This document shows, piece by piece, positions 7,752 through 16,042 of a stretch of DNA of 36,366 nucleotides. How positions within the stretch are numbered: position 1 is the first letter of the stretch; each line of letters begins with the position of its first letter. The stretch lies in NCBI GenBank assembly GCA_938005545.1, contig CALKXV010000067.1:1-36366 (forward strand). Direction: 5' to 3'. Both the position numbers and the translations under genes were made by a program. The DNA comes from an uncultured Paracoccaceae bacterium (GTDB lineage Bacteria > Pseudomonadota > Alphaproteobacteria > Rhodobacterales > Rhodobacteraceae). The notes under the pieces are model-generated. The model ran no database searches, was not told the origin of the DNA, and saw only the letters and a program-made list of their open reading frames with translations.

Positions 7752-8890
7752 GCGAAATAGCTTTCGAGGATCCGGTGATAGATCGACGAAAGTGCTGGGA
7801 TTTGCGCTGTTTCGACCCGTTCGTCGATCTGGTGCATAGTCCGGCCAACAAGGCCGAATTCCACCACAGGGCAATGCGCTTTTACGAAACGTGCGTCCGA
7901 GGTGCCGCCAGACGTCGAGAGTTCGGGATCGATGCCGGTTTCAGCTTTGACCGCAGCCGCTACAAGATCAGAAAGCGCACCCGGCGGCGTGATGAAGCTT
8001 TCGCCCGACACTTTTGTTGTGAAGGTAACGTCAACACCGGTTTCTTCCGTGATGCGCATGGCTTCGTCCGACAACCACGTGGTGATGCGATCTGAGGTAT
8101 GGGCGTCGTTGAACCGGATGTTGACAGTGGCCTTGCACAACGCAGGGATCACGTTGTTGGCCGGGTTGCCGGTGTCGATGGTCGTAACGGCCAAAGTTGA
8201 CGCATCAAAATGATCGGTGCCGCTGTCCAACTGATGCCTGGCAAGCCGGCCCATCAGCCGGGCCATTGCGGACACCGGATTTTTGGCGCGGTGTGGATAG
8301 GCCGAATGGCCCTGCACGCCGGTCGCGGCGAAGTAAGCGGTCATTGATCCACGGCGCCCGATTTTCATCATGTCGCCCAAAGTGTCAGGACAAGTCGGTT
8401 CACCAACCAGACACACCGACATCGCTTCGCCTTCCTCTTGCATCCAATCAAGGATAGCGCGGGTGCCATCCTGGGCGTCGCCTTCTTCATCACCCGTAAT
8501 GGTGACCAGTATCGCACCATCTGGAGGTGCAGTTTCCACCAAATTGATGGCGGCAGCAACGAAAGCGGCAACACCTGATTTCATGTCCGTGGCACCGCGA
8601 CCATAAAGCCATCCGTCTCGGATTTCGCCACCGAAGGGATCGACAGACCACGCGTCCGGATCACCCGTCGGCACAACATCGGTGTGCCCGTTGAACCCGA
8701 AGGTCTTAGCGGCCCCTTTGTCACCCCAACGGGCCACCAGATTGGCAATGCCGCCCCGATCAACACGATGGCACGTAAAGCCTGCGTCGCTAAGAACCCG
8801 ATCAAGCAGCTGGATGGCACCGCCTTCTTCGGGGGTAACCGAGGCGCAGCGGATCAGCTCGCGGGTGAGGTCTATGGGATCAATGTTCAT
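7748..8890 (-). CDS. dapE: Succinyl-diaminopimelate desuccinylase
   Basis: DapE hydrolyses N-succinyl-LL-2,6-diaminopimelate to LL-DAP and succinate in the cytoplasm, a late step toward lysine and peptidoglycan DAP. The protein is 380 residues, normal for the family. It has the M20 di-zinc motifs: [10 protein letters not shown] (His69), RGATDMKSG (Asp102), TGDEEGD (Glu135/Glu136, catalytic and metal bridge) and a C-terminal [11 protein letters not shown] with the last metal His. The middle lid domain carries [12 protein letters not shown]. dapD, an earlier step of the same pathway, lies about 1.8 kb upstream on the same strand with three other genes between. The start ATG at 8890 has only a weak ribosome-binding sequence. 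Confidence 0.97.
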   Translation of the reverse strand: MNIDPIDLTRELIRCASVTPEEGGAIQLLDRVLSDAGFTCHRVDRGGIANLVARWGDKGAAKTFGFNGHTDVVPTGDPDAWSVDPFGGEIRDGWLYGRGATDMKSGVAAFVAAAINLVETAPPDGAILVTITGDEEGDAQDGTRAILDWMQEEGEAMSVCLVGEPTCPDTLGDMMKIGRRGSMTAYFAATGVQGHSAYPHRAKNPVSAMARLMGRLARHQLDSGTDHFDASTLAVTTIDTGNPANNVIPALCKATVNIRFNDAHTSDRITTWLSDEAMRITEETGVDVTFTTKVSGESFITPPGALSDLVAAAVKAETGIDPELSTSGGTSDARFVKAHCPVVEFGLVGRTMHQIDERVETAQIPALSSIYHRILESYFA

Positions 8891-8940
8891 TGGTCTTGGC
8901 TATCGCGAGTGCGGCTCATCTTCAATCACCACCCACTAAA

Positions 8941-9612
8941 TCAGGTGTTTTCAATTGGTTTCTGCCCAGCCCCAAGGTTCAGGGCTTTGACAGCTTCGGG
9001 CAGATCATGTGCGCTTGCAAGATGCGCCCGCGCGCCATCCCACTCAGATGCGTCACCATAACCCCATGCGGCTGCAAGACTTGGCATCCCGACCTGCGCG
9101 GCAGCGGCGATATCGTGATGCCGGTCGCCAACCATAACCGAAAGGGCGGCGTCTTCACCCGTCAGATCAAGTGCATAGGCCAGAAGATCGCCCTTCCAAT
9201 TGCGCGTGCCGTCCAGTTCGGGTCCGAATTCTTGCTCCATCCGCTCGGCAATGCCGAAATGTGCGGTGATGACTTTGGCATATACGTGAGGCTTTGCCGT
9301 CATGAGGTACAGCCGTGCACCGTCGCTGCGCATCTGGTCCAAAGCCTCGATCACGCCGTCGTAAACCCGGGCGTTATACATGCCACCGCCCTGGTAGTGG
9401 ACGCGGTAAGCCTCAAGCGCGGCCTCGGTTTCATTGTCGGAAAATTCGAGCTTTGCAAAACTGTCCTGAAACGGTGGGCCAATCATCCACATCAGATCAG
9501 TGGTAGCAAGATCATCGCGACCAACACTTTTAAACGCATGGGTCAGTGACGACAAAATGCCAACGTGCGATTCCATAAGCGTGCCATCAAGATCGAGAAA
9601 TACGGCTGTCAT
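8941..9612 (-). CDS. HAD-superfamily hydrolase, phosphoglycolate-phosphatase-like
   Basis: A 223-residue HAD subfamily IA phosphatase. Motif I is FLDLDGTL with nucleophile Asp7 and acid/base Asp9. Motif II is the YLMTAKP Thr near residue 126. Lys near 165 falls in NWKGDLLAYAL, and motif IV is VMVGDRHHDIAAAAQVGM. The helical cap lies between residues about 15 and 85. It resembles the Gph/PGP branch, but the substrate cannot be named from sequence. Its ATG overlaps the stop of the upstream 109-residue gene as ATGA (9609-9612). dapE follows 50 bp downstream. Confidence 0.88.
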   Translation of the reverse strand: MTAVFLDLDGTLMESHVGILSSLTHAFKSVGRDDLATTDLMWMIGPPFQDSFAKLEFSDNETEAALEAYRVHYQGGGMYNARVYDGVIEALDQMRSDGARLYLMTAKPHVYAKVITAHFGIAERMEQEFGPELDGTRNWKGDLLAYALDLTGEDAALSVMVGDRHHDIAAAAQVGMPSLAAAWGYGDASEWDGARAHLASAHDLPEAVKALNLGAGQKPIENT

Positions 9613-9938
9613 GCGTCACCCTTCAATACTGTTGTTTCCGCAACGATAACCGCGTTTTCGGCCAATGCGCGATCCATTAAGGCGCGGTCTTCGTCGCCGA
9701 TGTCGTGGCCTTCGGCGTCGCGCTCGGCAATTGTGCCATAACTTGTGACGTCCAGCGGTTTCAAATCGGCGGATTTCAACACAGCCACGGTTTCGCGAAC
9801 CGCTTCGGCTTCGTCGCGCCCCGAAGAATAGCAAAGGAGCGCCGCGCCGGTTGCGTTTTTCGGCAAGCCGTCATCCGGGCCCCGACCTACTTCGACAAGA
9901 AGCGTGTAAACCTGCGGAGATGTTGCTTTCTTTGCCAT
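9609..9938 (-). CDS. Conserved hypothetical protein (109 aa)
   Basis: I do not recognise a named family. The protein is small, acidic and soluble, with no signal peptide or membrane segment. It begins MAKKATSPQVYTLLVEVGRG. It shows an alternating strand/helix pattern: a strand near 10-16, a helix across DEAEAVRETVAVLKSA, then VTSYGTIAERDAEGHDI, and a last helix-strand pair. This looks like a small alpha/beta fold. It is coupled to the HAD phosphatase gene by a 4-bp overlap, so the two are very likely made together, perhaps as partners. Codon use and composition match the neighbours, supporting a real gene. Confidence 0.75.
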   Translation of the reverse strand: MAKKATSPQVYTLLVEVGRGPDDGLPKNATGAALLCYSSGRDEAEAVRETVAVLKSADLKPLDVTSYGTIAERDAEGHDIGDEDRALMDRALAENAVIVAETTVLKGDA

Positions 9939-9984
9939 GGCGACGGGTTAGGGCGTTGCGACCGGATTGTCCATCAGCGCACTT

Positions 9985-10650
9985 TTAAGACCAGGGAATC
10001 AGTTCCGCCTGTTCGGGTTCGCGGGGAGCGATGGAAACGGGACGCTCGTATAAATAGCGAAACCCCATCAATGCCTGCCACGACAGATCTTTTTGCGAGG
10101 CCACTTGCCAAAGGCGTCCTGCATCATCTGGCGAGATATCACCTTGAATGCTGCGCGACAGTTCGAATTCGTCGCTGTGGTTCAGCAAATCAACCACATC
10201 TATGGTCGCGCGTGACAGACATTCTTCGGCGTCAGGTACATTGAACAAATTAACGCGCCCGGTTTCGGACATCGTGCGAAATCCGTTCATCAGTGCCGCA
10301 CGCACCGGCGGGTCGGCCAGCCGGTAATGATCGCGAAACGCATCCCAATTCCAAAAGAGATCATCGGTGCCATAGGAATCTTGCAATCGATTTGCCAAAA
10401 GCAACGACGTTGCGGTGACAAAGCCTGGGAAGTCATCGTCTGGAAGGGCGGCAGCCAACAGGATTTGGTGATACACTTGTTCGTGGTCTTGGGTCATGCG
10501 CCCATTTGCATCAACGATTTGAGCAAGCGTATGCCCATCGGCCTTGGACTCGCCAAGGCGGGCCATCGCATCGCGATGAACGCGCACAACATCGATCAGG
10601 TCACGAACAGCCTGACGGGTGCGGAAAACGTCCGCAGAACTTGTAAACAT
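9985..10650 (-). CDS. Conserved hypothetical protein (221 aa)
   Basis: I do not recognise a named family. The protein is predicted to be cytoplasmic, mostly helical and acidic, with no signal peptide. Distinctive stretches are the N-terminal helix RQAVRDLIDVVRVHRDAMAR, DHEQVYHQILLAAALPDD, WNWDAFRDHYRL and the Trp-rich end RLWQVASQKDLSWQALMGFR. It lies between dapD (84 bp upstream) and the 109-residue gene (46 bp downstream) in the same direction. The base composition matches the neighbours. The ATG at 10650 has no obvious ribosome-binding site, so the true start could be slightly different. Confidence 0.7.
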   Translation of the reverse strand: MFTSSADVFRTRQAVRDLIDVVRVHRDAMARLGESKADGHTLAQIVDANGRMTQDHEQVYHQILLAAALPDDDFPGFVTATSLLLANRLQDSYGTDDLFWNWDAFRDHYRLADPPVRAALMNGFRTMSETGRVNLFNVPDAEECLSRATIDVVDLLNHSDEFELSRSIQGDISPDDAGRLWQVASQKDLSWQALMGFRYLYERPVSIAPREPEQAELIPWS

Positions 10651-10734
10651 TTAGCGATCATGCCGATTCTAAGTGGCAAAACAGCGGCAATCGGCAGGCG
10701 ATTGCGGGAAAAAAGGTTAAAGCTGTTTGTCAGA

Positions 10735-11562
10735 TCAGTCGCGCAAAAGCTCGTTGATGCCTGTTTTCGAACGTGTTTTCTCGTCAACCCGCTTCACGAT
10801 GACAGCGCAGTAAAGGTTCACGTTGTTCTTTGATGGCATCGAACCGGCAACGACTACGGAATAGGGCGGCACTTCGCCGTACATCACCTCGCCGGTGTCG
10901 CGATCCACGATCTTGGTGGATTGTCCGATAAAGACCCCCATGCCAAGAACCGAACCCTCACGGACAATGCAGCCTTCAACAACCTCTGATCGCGCCCCGA
11001 TAAAGCAGTTGTCTTCGATGATCGTTGGGCCAGCCTGCATGGGCTCAAGAACCCCGCCGATGCCCACACCACCCGACAGGTGCACGTTTTTGCCGATCTG
11101 CGCGCAAGACCCAACGGTTGCCCATGTATCAACCATTGTGCCCGTATCGACATAAGCGCCAAGGTTTACGAAAGATGGCATCAGAACGACGCCGGGCGCG
11201 ATATAGGCAGATTTGCGGACAACGCAGTTGGGCACGGCGCGGAACCCTGCGGTTTTCCACTGGTTGTCGCCCCAATCTTTCCACTTGCTGTCAACTTTGT
11301 CCCACCAAGCGCCGCCCTGCGCAGAACCCGTTTGCAGTTCCATGTCTTTCAGCCGGAAACCCAAAAGGACGGCCTTTTTGGCCCATTGGTTCACGCGCCA
11401 CGACGCATCATCCTGACGTTCGGCCACGCGCAACGTTCCACCATCCAACGCGTTCAACGTTTCTTCGATGGCCTCGCGGGTTTCACCGGTTGTGGCCGGT
11501 GTGATGGTGTCACGGGCGTCCCAAGCGGCTTCGATGGCGGCTTCAAGTTGAGCGTTGGACAT
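10735..11562 (-). CDS. dapD: 2,3,4,5-tetrahydropyridine-2,6-dicarboxylate N-succinyltransferase
   Basis: DapD transfers succinate from succinyl-CoA to tetrahydrodipicolinate, committing the succinylase route to DAP and lysine. The protein is 275 residues, the standard length. An N-terminal helical domain (1-100) is followed by left-handed beta-helix hexapeptide repeats: [56 protein letters not shown]. The C-terminal [10 protein letters not shown] is also typical. The ATG at 11562 is chosen because GAGGGGAA precedes it and [14 protein letters not shown] is the family start. A longer frame upstream adds 20 residues unlike DapD. It sits 60 bp downstream of the CoA-binding protein gene. Confidence 0.97.
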   Translation of the reverse strand: MSNAQLEAAIEAAWDARDTITPATTGETREAIEETLNALDGGTLRVAERQDDASWRVNQWAKKAVLLGFRLKDMELQTGSAQGGAWWDKVDSKWKDWGDNQWKTAGFRAVPNCVVRKSAYIAPGVVLMPSFVNLGAYVDTGTMVDTWATVGSCAQIGKNVHLSGGVGIGGVLEPMQAGPTIIEDNCFIGARSEVVEGCIVREGSVLGMGVFIGQSTKIVDRDTGEVMYGEVPPYSVVVAGSMPSKNNVNLYCAVIVKRVDEKTRSKTGINELLRD

Positions 11563-11622
11563 GGTCGTGTTCCCCTCGGGTTTGGTTGGCGCGGGCATAC
11601 CGTGCACGCGCGCCAAGGGCAA

Positions 11623-12117
11623 CTAGCGCAGCGGTCGCAATTTCGAAGAAATCCGACCGCCGCCAAGCCCAGCAAGGTTCGTCCCGCCCAGAAGACGCAT
11701 GTGTTCGACCTTTGGGCAGCGATCTTCAACAACGATCAGACCAGCGGCACGCGCTTTTGCGGCGGCTTCTGCGTGACAGACGTTGAATTGCATCCAGATG
11801 TATTTCAATTCGGGCAAAAGGTGGGTCAAAGCCTCGTCAACGACACCAGGAACCGCATCAGACTTGCGAAAAATGTCGACCATATCGATTTTGGTATCTC
11901 TCGGAATGTCAGAAAGGCTGGCGACAACGGTTTCGCCAAAAAGCGTTTTGCCCGCATGACCTGGATTGATGGGGATCACGCGATATTTTCGGCTGTTCAT
12001 GTAAGTCGCAACAAACAGCGAAGGACGGACCGGATTAAGCGAAGCCCCGACCATAGCGATCGTCTTGGTGTTTTCTAGAACGGATCGCAGCGTATCGTCG
12101 TCGGTATCGTCAGGCAT
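11623..12117 (-). CDS. CoA-binding domain protein (YccU-like)
   Basis: A 164-residue protein made almost entirely of a CoA_binding_2 Rossmann fold. It shows the opening KTIAMVGASLNPVRPSLFVA, the middle YRVIPINPG and the end VVEDRCPKVEH, which are the hallmarks of the family. Members bind CoA, but the role is unsettled. The stop of the asparaginase gene lies two bases upstream of its ATG, so the genes are surely co-transcribed, with dapD 60 bp downstream. The Asn-Val-Cys-His segment (FNVCHAEAAAKARAAG) replaces a more usual GV-containing stretch; its meaning is unknown. Confidence 0.88.
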   Translation of the reverse strand: MPDDTDDDTLRSVLENTKTIAMVGASLNPVRPSLFVATYMNSRKYRVIPINPGHAGKTLFGETVVASLSDIPRDTKIDMVDIFRKSDAVPGVVDEALTHLLPELKYIWMQFNVCHAEAAAKARAAGLIVVEDRCPKVEHMRLLGGTNLAGLGGGRISSKLRPLR

Positions 12118-12119
12118 GA

Positions 12120-13136
12120 TTACAGCAGATTGATGCGCGCCAACGACGGAACCGCACGTTCCATCCCGGTGACCAATCCGTCCCAGTTCTTGATAGGCCG
12201 GTTTAGCATTGGGTGAGCGGCGTCGATCACTCCAAGCCGCGCCAAAAGGGCGGCTATGGCAATCTCGGAAGCCCGTGTCGCACCATCTGCGATCTTAAGC
12301 GCAACGCCAAGGCCTTGTTCTGGCAAAATGGCAACGAAAACACCTTCAGCGCCGGTTTTTACTGCCGCTTTCCCACCTGCGGCCTCCATCAGGGCAGCGC
12401 AAGCGCGGCCTTCGCCCGAAACAAGCTTGGGGTGGGCGATCATGGCGTCCCGCAGTATTGCCATAGCCGTATCGCGGGGCCCACTGCCCCGCCCGGCTAC
12501 TGCAAACTGCGCCATCCCTCGAGCCAAGCCTTGAAGACTGATCGCAAAATTCGGGGCCGAACAACCATCAATGCCAAAACCCGGGCTGGTTTCGTCACAG
12601 GTTTCTTCAAACGCGGCTTTGACGTGGCGTTGAACTGGGTTTTCGGGATCAACGTAGTTGAGATCTGCCTTCAAATGCTGTGCAAGCGTCAAAAACCCTG
12701 TGTGTTTACCTGAACAATTGTTCATTAACCGGGTTGGCGGCTGGCTCAAACGGATCATGTCATGCCGCAACGCCTTGTCGCGGGAGGGCTGCGTTCCACA
12801 ACAAAGTGCGCCTTCATCAAGGCCAATATCCGCGAGCCAATCCGCCACGCGCGACACATGACGCGCTTCGCCACTGTGCGATGCACAGGCCAAAGCAAGC
12901 TGCTCGCTGGTAAGGCGCGCACCCGCCCCACTTTCCAAAAGAGGTAACGCTTGCAACATCTTGGCTGAGGATCGGGGTAGGATAATTTTGGACGCTTCCC
13001 CCCAGCTTTCGATCACCTCGCCTTGGGCATTGGCGATGACCGCATGGCCCAAATGCTGGGATTCGACAAACGCTCCCCGAAGGATGTCGACCATGGGTTC
13101 GGGCATCGGTTCGGGCATAGCTTCAGGTTGGTTCAC
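12120..13136 (-). CDS. Asparaginase of the Rhizobium-type (PF06089) family
   Basis: A cytoplasmic enzyme likely to hydrolyse L-asparagine to aspartate and ammonia. It belongs to the family of Rhizobium etli AsnA-type asparaginases, which are unrelated to E. coli AnsA/AnsB. Visible family motifs are LPRSSAKMLQALPLLESGA (Ser-x-x-Lys), ALACASHSGEARHV, NNCSGKHTGFL and GIDGCSAPNFAISL. The length from the chosen start is 338 residues. The start is a GTG at 13136, chosen because GGAGGT lies four bases before it. ATG codons at 13118, 13106 and 13094 inside a repeated Met-Pro-Glu-Pro stretch are alternatives. It heads the long minus-strand run and is divergent from the IalB-like gene. Confidence 0.88.
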   Translation of the reverse strand: MNQPEAMPEPMPEPMVDILRGAFVESQHLGHAVIANAQGEVIESWGEASKIILPRSSAKMLQALPLLESGAGARLTSEQLALACASHSGEARHVSRVADWLADIGLDEGALCCGTQPSRDKALRHDMIRLSQPPTRLMNNCSGKHTGFLTLAQHLKADLNYVDPENPVQRHVKAAFEETCDETSPGFGIDGCSAPNFAISLQGLARGMAQFAVAGRGSGPRDTAMAILRDAMIAHPKLVSGEGRACAALMEAAGGKAAVKTGAEGVFVAILPEQGLGVALKIADGATRASEIAIAALLARLGVIDAAHPMLNRPIKNWDGLVTGMERAVPSLARINLL

Positions 13137-13140
13137 ACGC

Positions 13141-13146
13141 ACCTCC
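13141..13146 (-). promoter_or_regulatory. Ribosome-binding site deciding the asparaginase start
   Basis: Minus-strand GGAGGT, a near-perfect Shine-Dalgarno sequence, lies four bases upstream of a GTG at 13136. It supports a GTG start over the downstream ATG codons, which lack such a sequence at good spacing. Confidence 0.65.
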
Positions 13147-13284
13147 ATCAGGGCATGGCAAAAAACTGCCACAGGGGCTTCCATCCGCTGCCCCAGATAC
13201 GGTATCACAATGTCAATGGACAGGGCATTCCTCGGGCAACGCTGGGCAAAGAACCGGCGACCCAACGATAGGCAAGGGCGCAAA

Positions 13285-13812
13285 ATGACGACAGGACGGA
13301 TTATTTCGGCAGCGGCGATGTTGGCGGTCAGCGTGACCGGCGCGGCGTTTGCCCAAAGTGAAAGCAATCAAGTAGCAGCGGAAACGGACTGGGTGGTCTT
13401 CGAAGGGGCCGATCCAAAGGAATGCTGGGCCGTGACGGCCCCGAAGGAAACTGTGAACACCCGCAACGGCAGTGAAGTCGCCGTGCGCCGTGGTGATATT
13501 TTGATGTTTGTGACATACCGGCCCGGCCAAAGTATCGCTGGCGAAGTCAGCTTTACCGGCGGATACCCCTTTGCAGAAGGGTCATCGGCGACATTGGAAG
13601 TCGGCGGCAGTACTTTTGAGCTGTTCACCGATGGCGAATACGCATGGCCTGCCTCACCAGCCGAGGATCAGAAAATCGTGACCGCGATAAAACGTGGTGC
13701 AGACGCTGTAATCACAGCACGTTCTGCCCGTGGCACTCAGACGAAAGACTCCTTTTCGCTTTTGGGTGCGACCGCGATGATCGAAGAGGCCGAAAAGCGC
13801 TGCGCACCCTGA
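13285..13812 (+). CDS. Invasion-associated locus B (IalB) family protein
   Basis: A 175-residue periplasmic protein of the IalB family (PF06776). Residues 1-23 form a clear signal peptide (AVSVTGAAFA then Q). The mature part shows the family pattern: WVVFEGADPKECWAVTAP, RRGDILMFVTYRPG and SFTGGYPFAEGSSATLEVGG, with two Cys (47 and 173) that could form a disulfide. The function in free-living alphaproteobacteria is unknown; the name comes from Bartonella. The start is set at 13285 by the signal peptide and an AAGGG sequence before it. The gene is followed 75 bp later by rlmN on the same strand. Confidence 0.87.
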   Translation: MTTGRIISAAAMLAVSVTGAAFAQSESNQVAAETDWVVFEGADPKECWAVTAPKETVNTRNGSEVAVRRGDILMFVTYRPGQSIAGEVSFTGGYPFAEGSSATLEVGGSTFELFTDGEYAWPASPAEDQKIVTAIKRGADAVITARSARGTQTKDSFSLLGATAMIEEAEKRCAP

Positions 13813-13887
13813 TATCACTTCCAATCGCGGACGTTGGCAAATCCCGTGGGATCGCCTATATGCACGCCTTGATCTTTGGAAAGTGCT

Positions 13888-15081
13888 ATGACTGCCAACG
13901 CGCCGATCACTCAGGATGTTCACACGATCCCTCGGAAGGATGTTCCGGGCGATGGTCGCACGAATCTTGTTGGCCTGACCCGTGAAGGTTTACGCGCCGC
14001 GCTGATCGAAGCGGGCACCCCCGAAAAACAATCCAAAATGCGCACCAATCAGATGTGGCAATGGCTGTATCATTGGGGCGTACGTGACTTTGCAGATATG
14101 ACCAATCTGTCGAAAGACTATCGAGCGATGCTGACCGAACGCTTCGTGATTACAGTGCCCGAAGTGGTAAGCCGCCAGATCAGCAACGATGGCACAAGAA
14201 AATACCTTGTGCGGATCGCTGGTGGCCACGAGGTTGAAACCGTTTACATCCCCGAAGAGGATCGCGGCACGCTGTGCATTTCGTCTCAGGTTGGTTGCAC
14301 GCTGACCTGTTCGTTTTGCCATACCGGCACCCAAAAGTTGGTACGCAACCTGACGCCGGGTGAAATCGTGGGTCAGATCATGCTGGCTCGTGATGATCTG
14401 AACGAATGGCCCGAACCGGGCTTAAGCACCGGTGCCATGGGCCCGCGTCTTTTATCGAACATCGTCCTGATGGGCATGGGCGAACCCTTGTACAATTTTG
14501 AAGCCGTGCGCGATGCGATGAAGATTGCGATGGACGGCGAAGGCATGGCGCTCAGCCGACGCCGGATCACGTTATCGACCAGCGGTGTCGTACCCGAGAT
14601 CGCGCGAACCGCCGAGGAAATCGGCTGTATGTTGGCCGTAAGTTTCCATGCAACCACGGATGAAATCCGTGATCGTCTGGTTCCTATCAACAAGAAATGG
14701 AACATCGAAACATTACTGGATGCGCTTCGCGAATACCCGAAAGTTTCTAATTCAGAACGAATTACGTTTGAATACGTGATGCTAAAGGGCGTGAATGACA
14801 GCGATACGGATGCGCGACGTCTGGTCGATTTAATTCGCGGAATTCCAGCCAAGATCAATCTAATTCCGTTCAACGAATGGCCCGGCGCACCCTATGAGCG
14901 TTCGGACCAAAAACGGATCAAAGCCTTTTCGGAAATCGTTTATAAAGCAGGATACGCCAGCCCCATCCGAACGCCGCGCGGTGAAGACATTATGGCGGCT
15001 TGTGGACAGCTAAAATCTGCAACTGAACGGGCACGGAAAAGTCGGGCTGAAATCGCCTCCGAAGCCGGGATATCCAGTTGA
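13888..15081 (+). CDS. rlmN: Dual-specificity 23S rRNA A2503 / tRNA A37 C2-methyltransferase
   Basis: A radical-SAM enzyme that makes 2-methyladenosine at 23S rRNA A2503 and in some tRNAs. The protein is 397 residues. The radical-SAM cluster motif is C-x3-C-x2-C at Cys137, Cys141 and Cys144 ([12 protein letters not shown]). SAM-binding [11 protein letters not shown] follows. The second catalytic Cys, which is methylated during turnover, is Cys372 in IMAACGQL. The start at 13888 has GGAAAG five bases upstream; a TTG four codons earlier is less likely. It is convergent with the LOG gene, with a hairpin between. Confidence 0.97.
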   Translation: MTANAPITQDVHTIPRKDVPGDGRTNLVGLTREGLRAALIEAGTPEKQSKMRTNQMWQWLYHWGVRDFADMTNLSKDYRAMLTERFVITVPEVVSRQISNDGTRKYLVRIAGGHEVETVYIPEEDRGTLCISSQVGCTLTCSFCHTGTQKLVRNLTPGEIVGQIMLARDDLNEWPEPGLSTGAMGPRLLSNIVLMGMGEPLYNFEAVRDAMKIAMDGEGMALSRRRITLSTSGVVPEIARTAEEIGCMLAVSFHATTDEIRDRLVPINKKWNIETLLDALREYPKVSNSERITFEYVMLKGVNDSDTDARRLVDLIRGIPAKINLIPFNEWPGAPYERSDQKRIKAFSEIVYKAGYASPIRTPRGEDIMAACGQLKSATERARKSRAEIASEAGISS

Positions 15082-15119
15082 GCTGAATGGCTTATTCTTG
15101 GGGTAAGCCATAACTCAGC
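15082..15119. terminator. Hairpin between convergent rlmN and LOG genes
   Basis: ATGGCTTA (15087-15094) pairs with TAAGCCAT (15104-15111) around a 9-base loop. Outer arms GCTGA (15082-15086) and TCAGC (15115-15119) extend the stem past a 3-base bulge. There is no run of T after it on either strand, so it is at best a weak terminator; it may instead protect the 3' ends of both messages. Confidence 0.4.
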
Positions 15120-15132
15120 AGCTTGTGGCAGA

Positions 15133-15981
15133 CTAACGCCCTGGCAAGGCGTCGCGCCGATCTTCCACAGACCAGTTCTCCATGGCGTTCAGCGCCTCTT
15201 CGGCGGAATCAACAAAGCGGAACAGTTCAAGATCACTTTCGGAAATTGTTCCCGCGTCGGAAAGTGCATCCCAATTAATAATCTTCTTCCAAAAATCGCT
15301 TCCGAACAAAAGAAAAGGCACCGGTTGCATACGGCCCGTCTGGATTAATGTGAGCGTTTCGAACATTTCGTCAAGCGTGCCGAACCCCCCCGGAAAAACT
15401 GCAATTGCAGCCGCCCGCATCAGGAAATGCATTTTGCGAATTGCGAAATAATGAAAGTTGAAAGCCAAATCCGGAGTGACATATTCGTTCGGGGCCTGTT
15501 CATGGGGTAAGACAATGTTGAGGCCTATGGAAACGCCGCCTGCGTCTTCGGCACCACGATTACCTGCTTCCATGACGCCGGGGCCACCGCCTGTAACAAT
15601 GACATTTTCCATGCCCCCATCAGACGCGGCCATCGAACGTTCGGTGATCAGCCGCGAAAATGTGCGGGCCTCGTCGTAAAACCGACTAAGATCAGCAAGT
15701 GTTTCTGTGCGCGCGGTATCTTTCTTGTCGGGGCTTGGGATGCGGGCACCACCAAATAGAACAACGGTAGACTTGATGCCGTATTCCGTCATCAGCATTT
15801 CAGGTTTCAGGAGTTCCAGTTGCAACCGCACAGGGCGCAATTCTTCGCGGCATAGAAAATCGGGGTCTGCGAAGGCCAACCGGTATGCCGGTGCACGGGT
15901 TTGCGGGGTATCCGGGATGTCTCTCGCCGTAGCAATGTCTTGATTTGCATCGCGAAACCGGCGGGTTTTTTCGTCTTTCAT
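15133..15981 (-). CDS. LOG-family protein (nucleotide phosphoribohydrolase-like)
   Basis: A 282-residue protein of the LOG family, often misnamed lysine decarboxylase. Members cleave nucleoside 5'-monophosphates to base and ribose 5-phosphate. The two diagnostic motifs are present: VTGGGPGVMEAGNRGA (about 130-145) and FPGGFGTLDEMFE (about 195-207) with the catalytic Glu. About 80 extra residues at the N-terminus, beyond the short plant-like LOG core, place it in the longer group common in alphaproteobacteria. The ATG at 15981 has GGAG at suitable distance. It follows the GH42 gene's end by 61 bp but lies upstream of nothing obvious in an operon. The substrate is unproven. Confidence 0.88.
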   Translation of the reverse strand: MKDEKTRRFRDANQDIATARDIPDTPQTRAPAYRLAFADPDFLCREELRPVRLQLELLKPEMLMTEYGIKSTVVLFGGARIPSPDKKDTARTETLADLSRFYDEARTFSRLITERSMAASDGGMENVIVTGGGPGVMEAGNRGAEDAGGVSIGLNIVLPHEQAPNEYVTPDLAFNFHYFAIRKMHFLMRAAAIAVFPGGFGTLDEMFETLTLIQTGRMQPVPFLLFGSDFWKKIINWDALSDAGTISESDLELFRFVDSAEEALNAMENWSVEDRRDALPGR

Positions 15982-16042
15982 GGGATACTCCGTATAGTCA
16001 GATCACCTGAATGGCAGGCACCGAGACAAGAGGCAATGGGCG

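Noticed and set aside
11080-12078. 332-residue open frame on the plus strand
   Set aside because: It is antisense to dapD and the CoA-binding protein gene and its composition is not protein-like.
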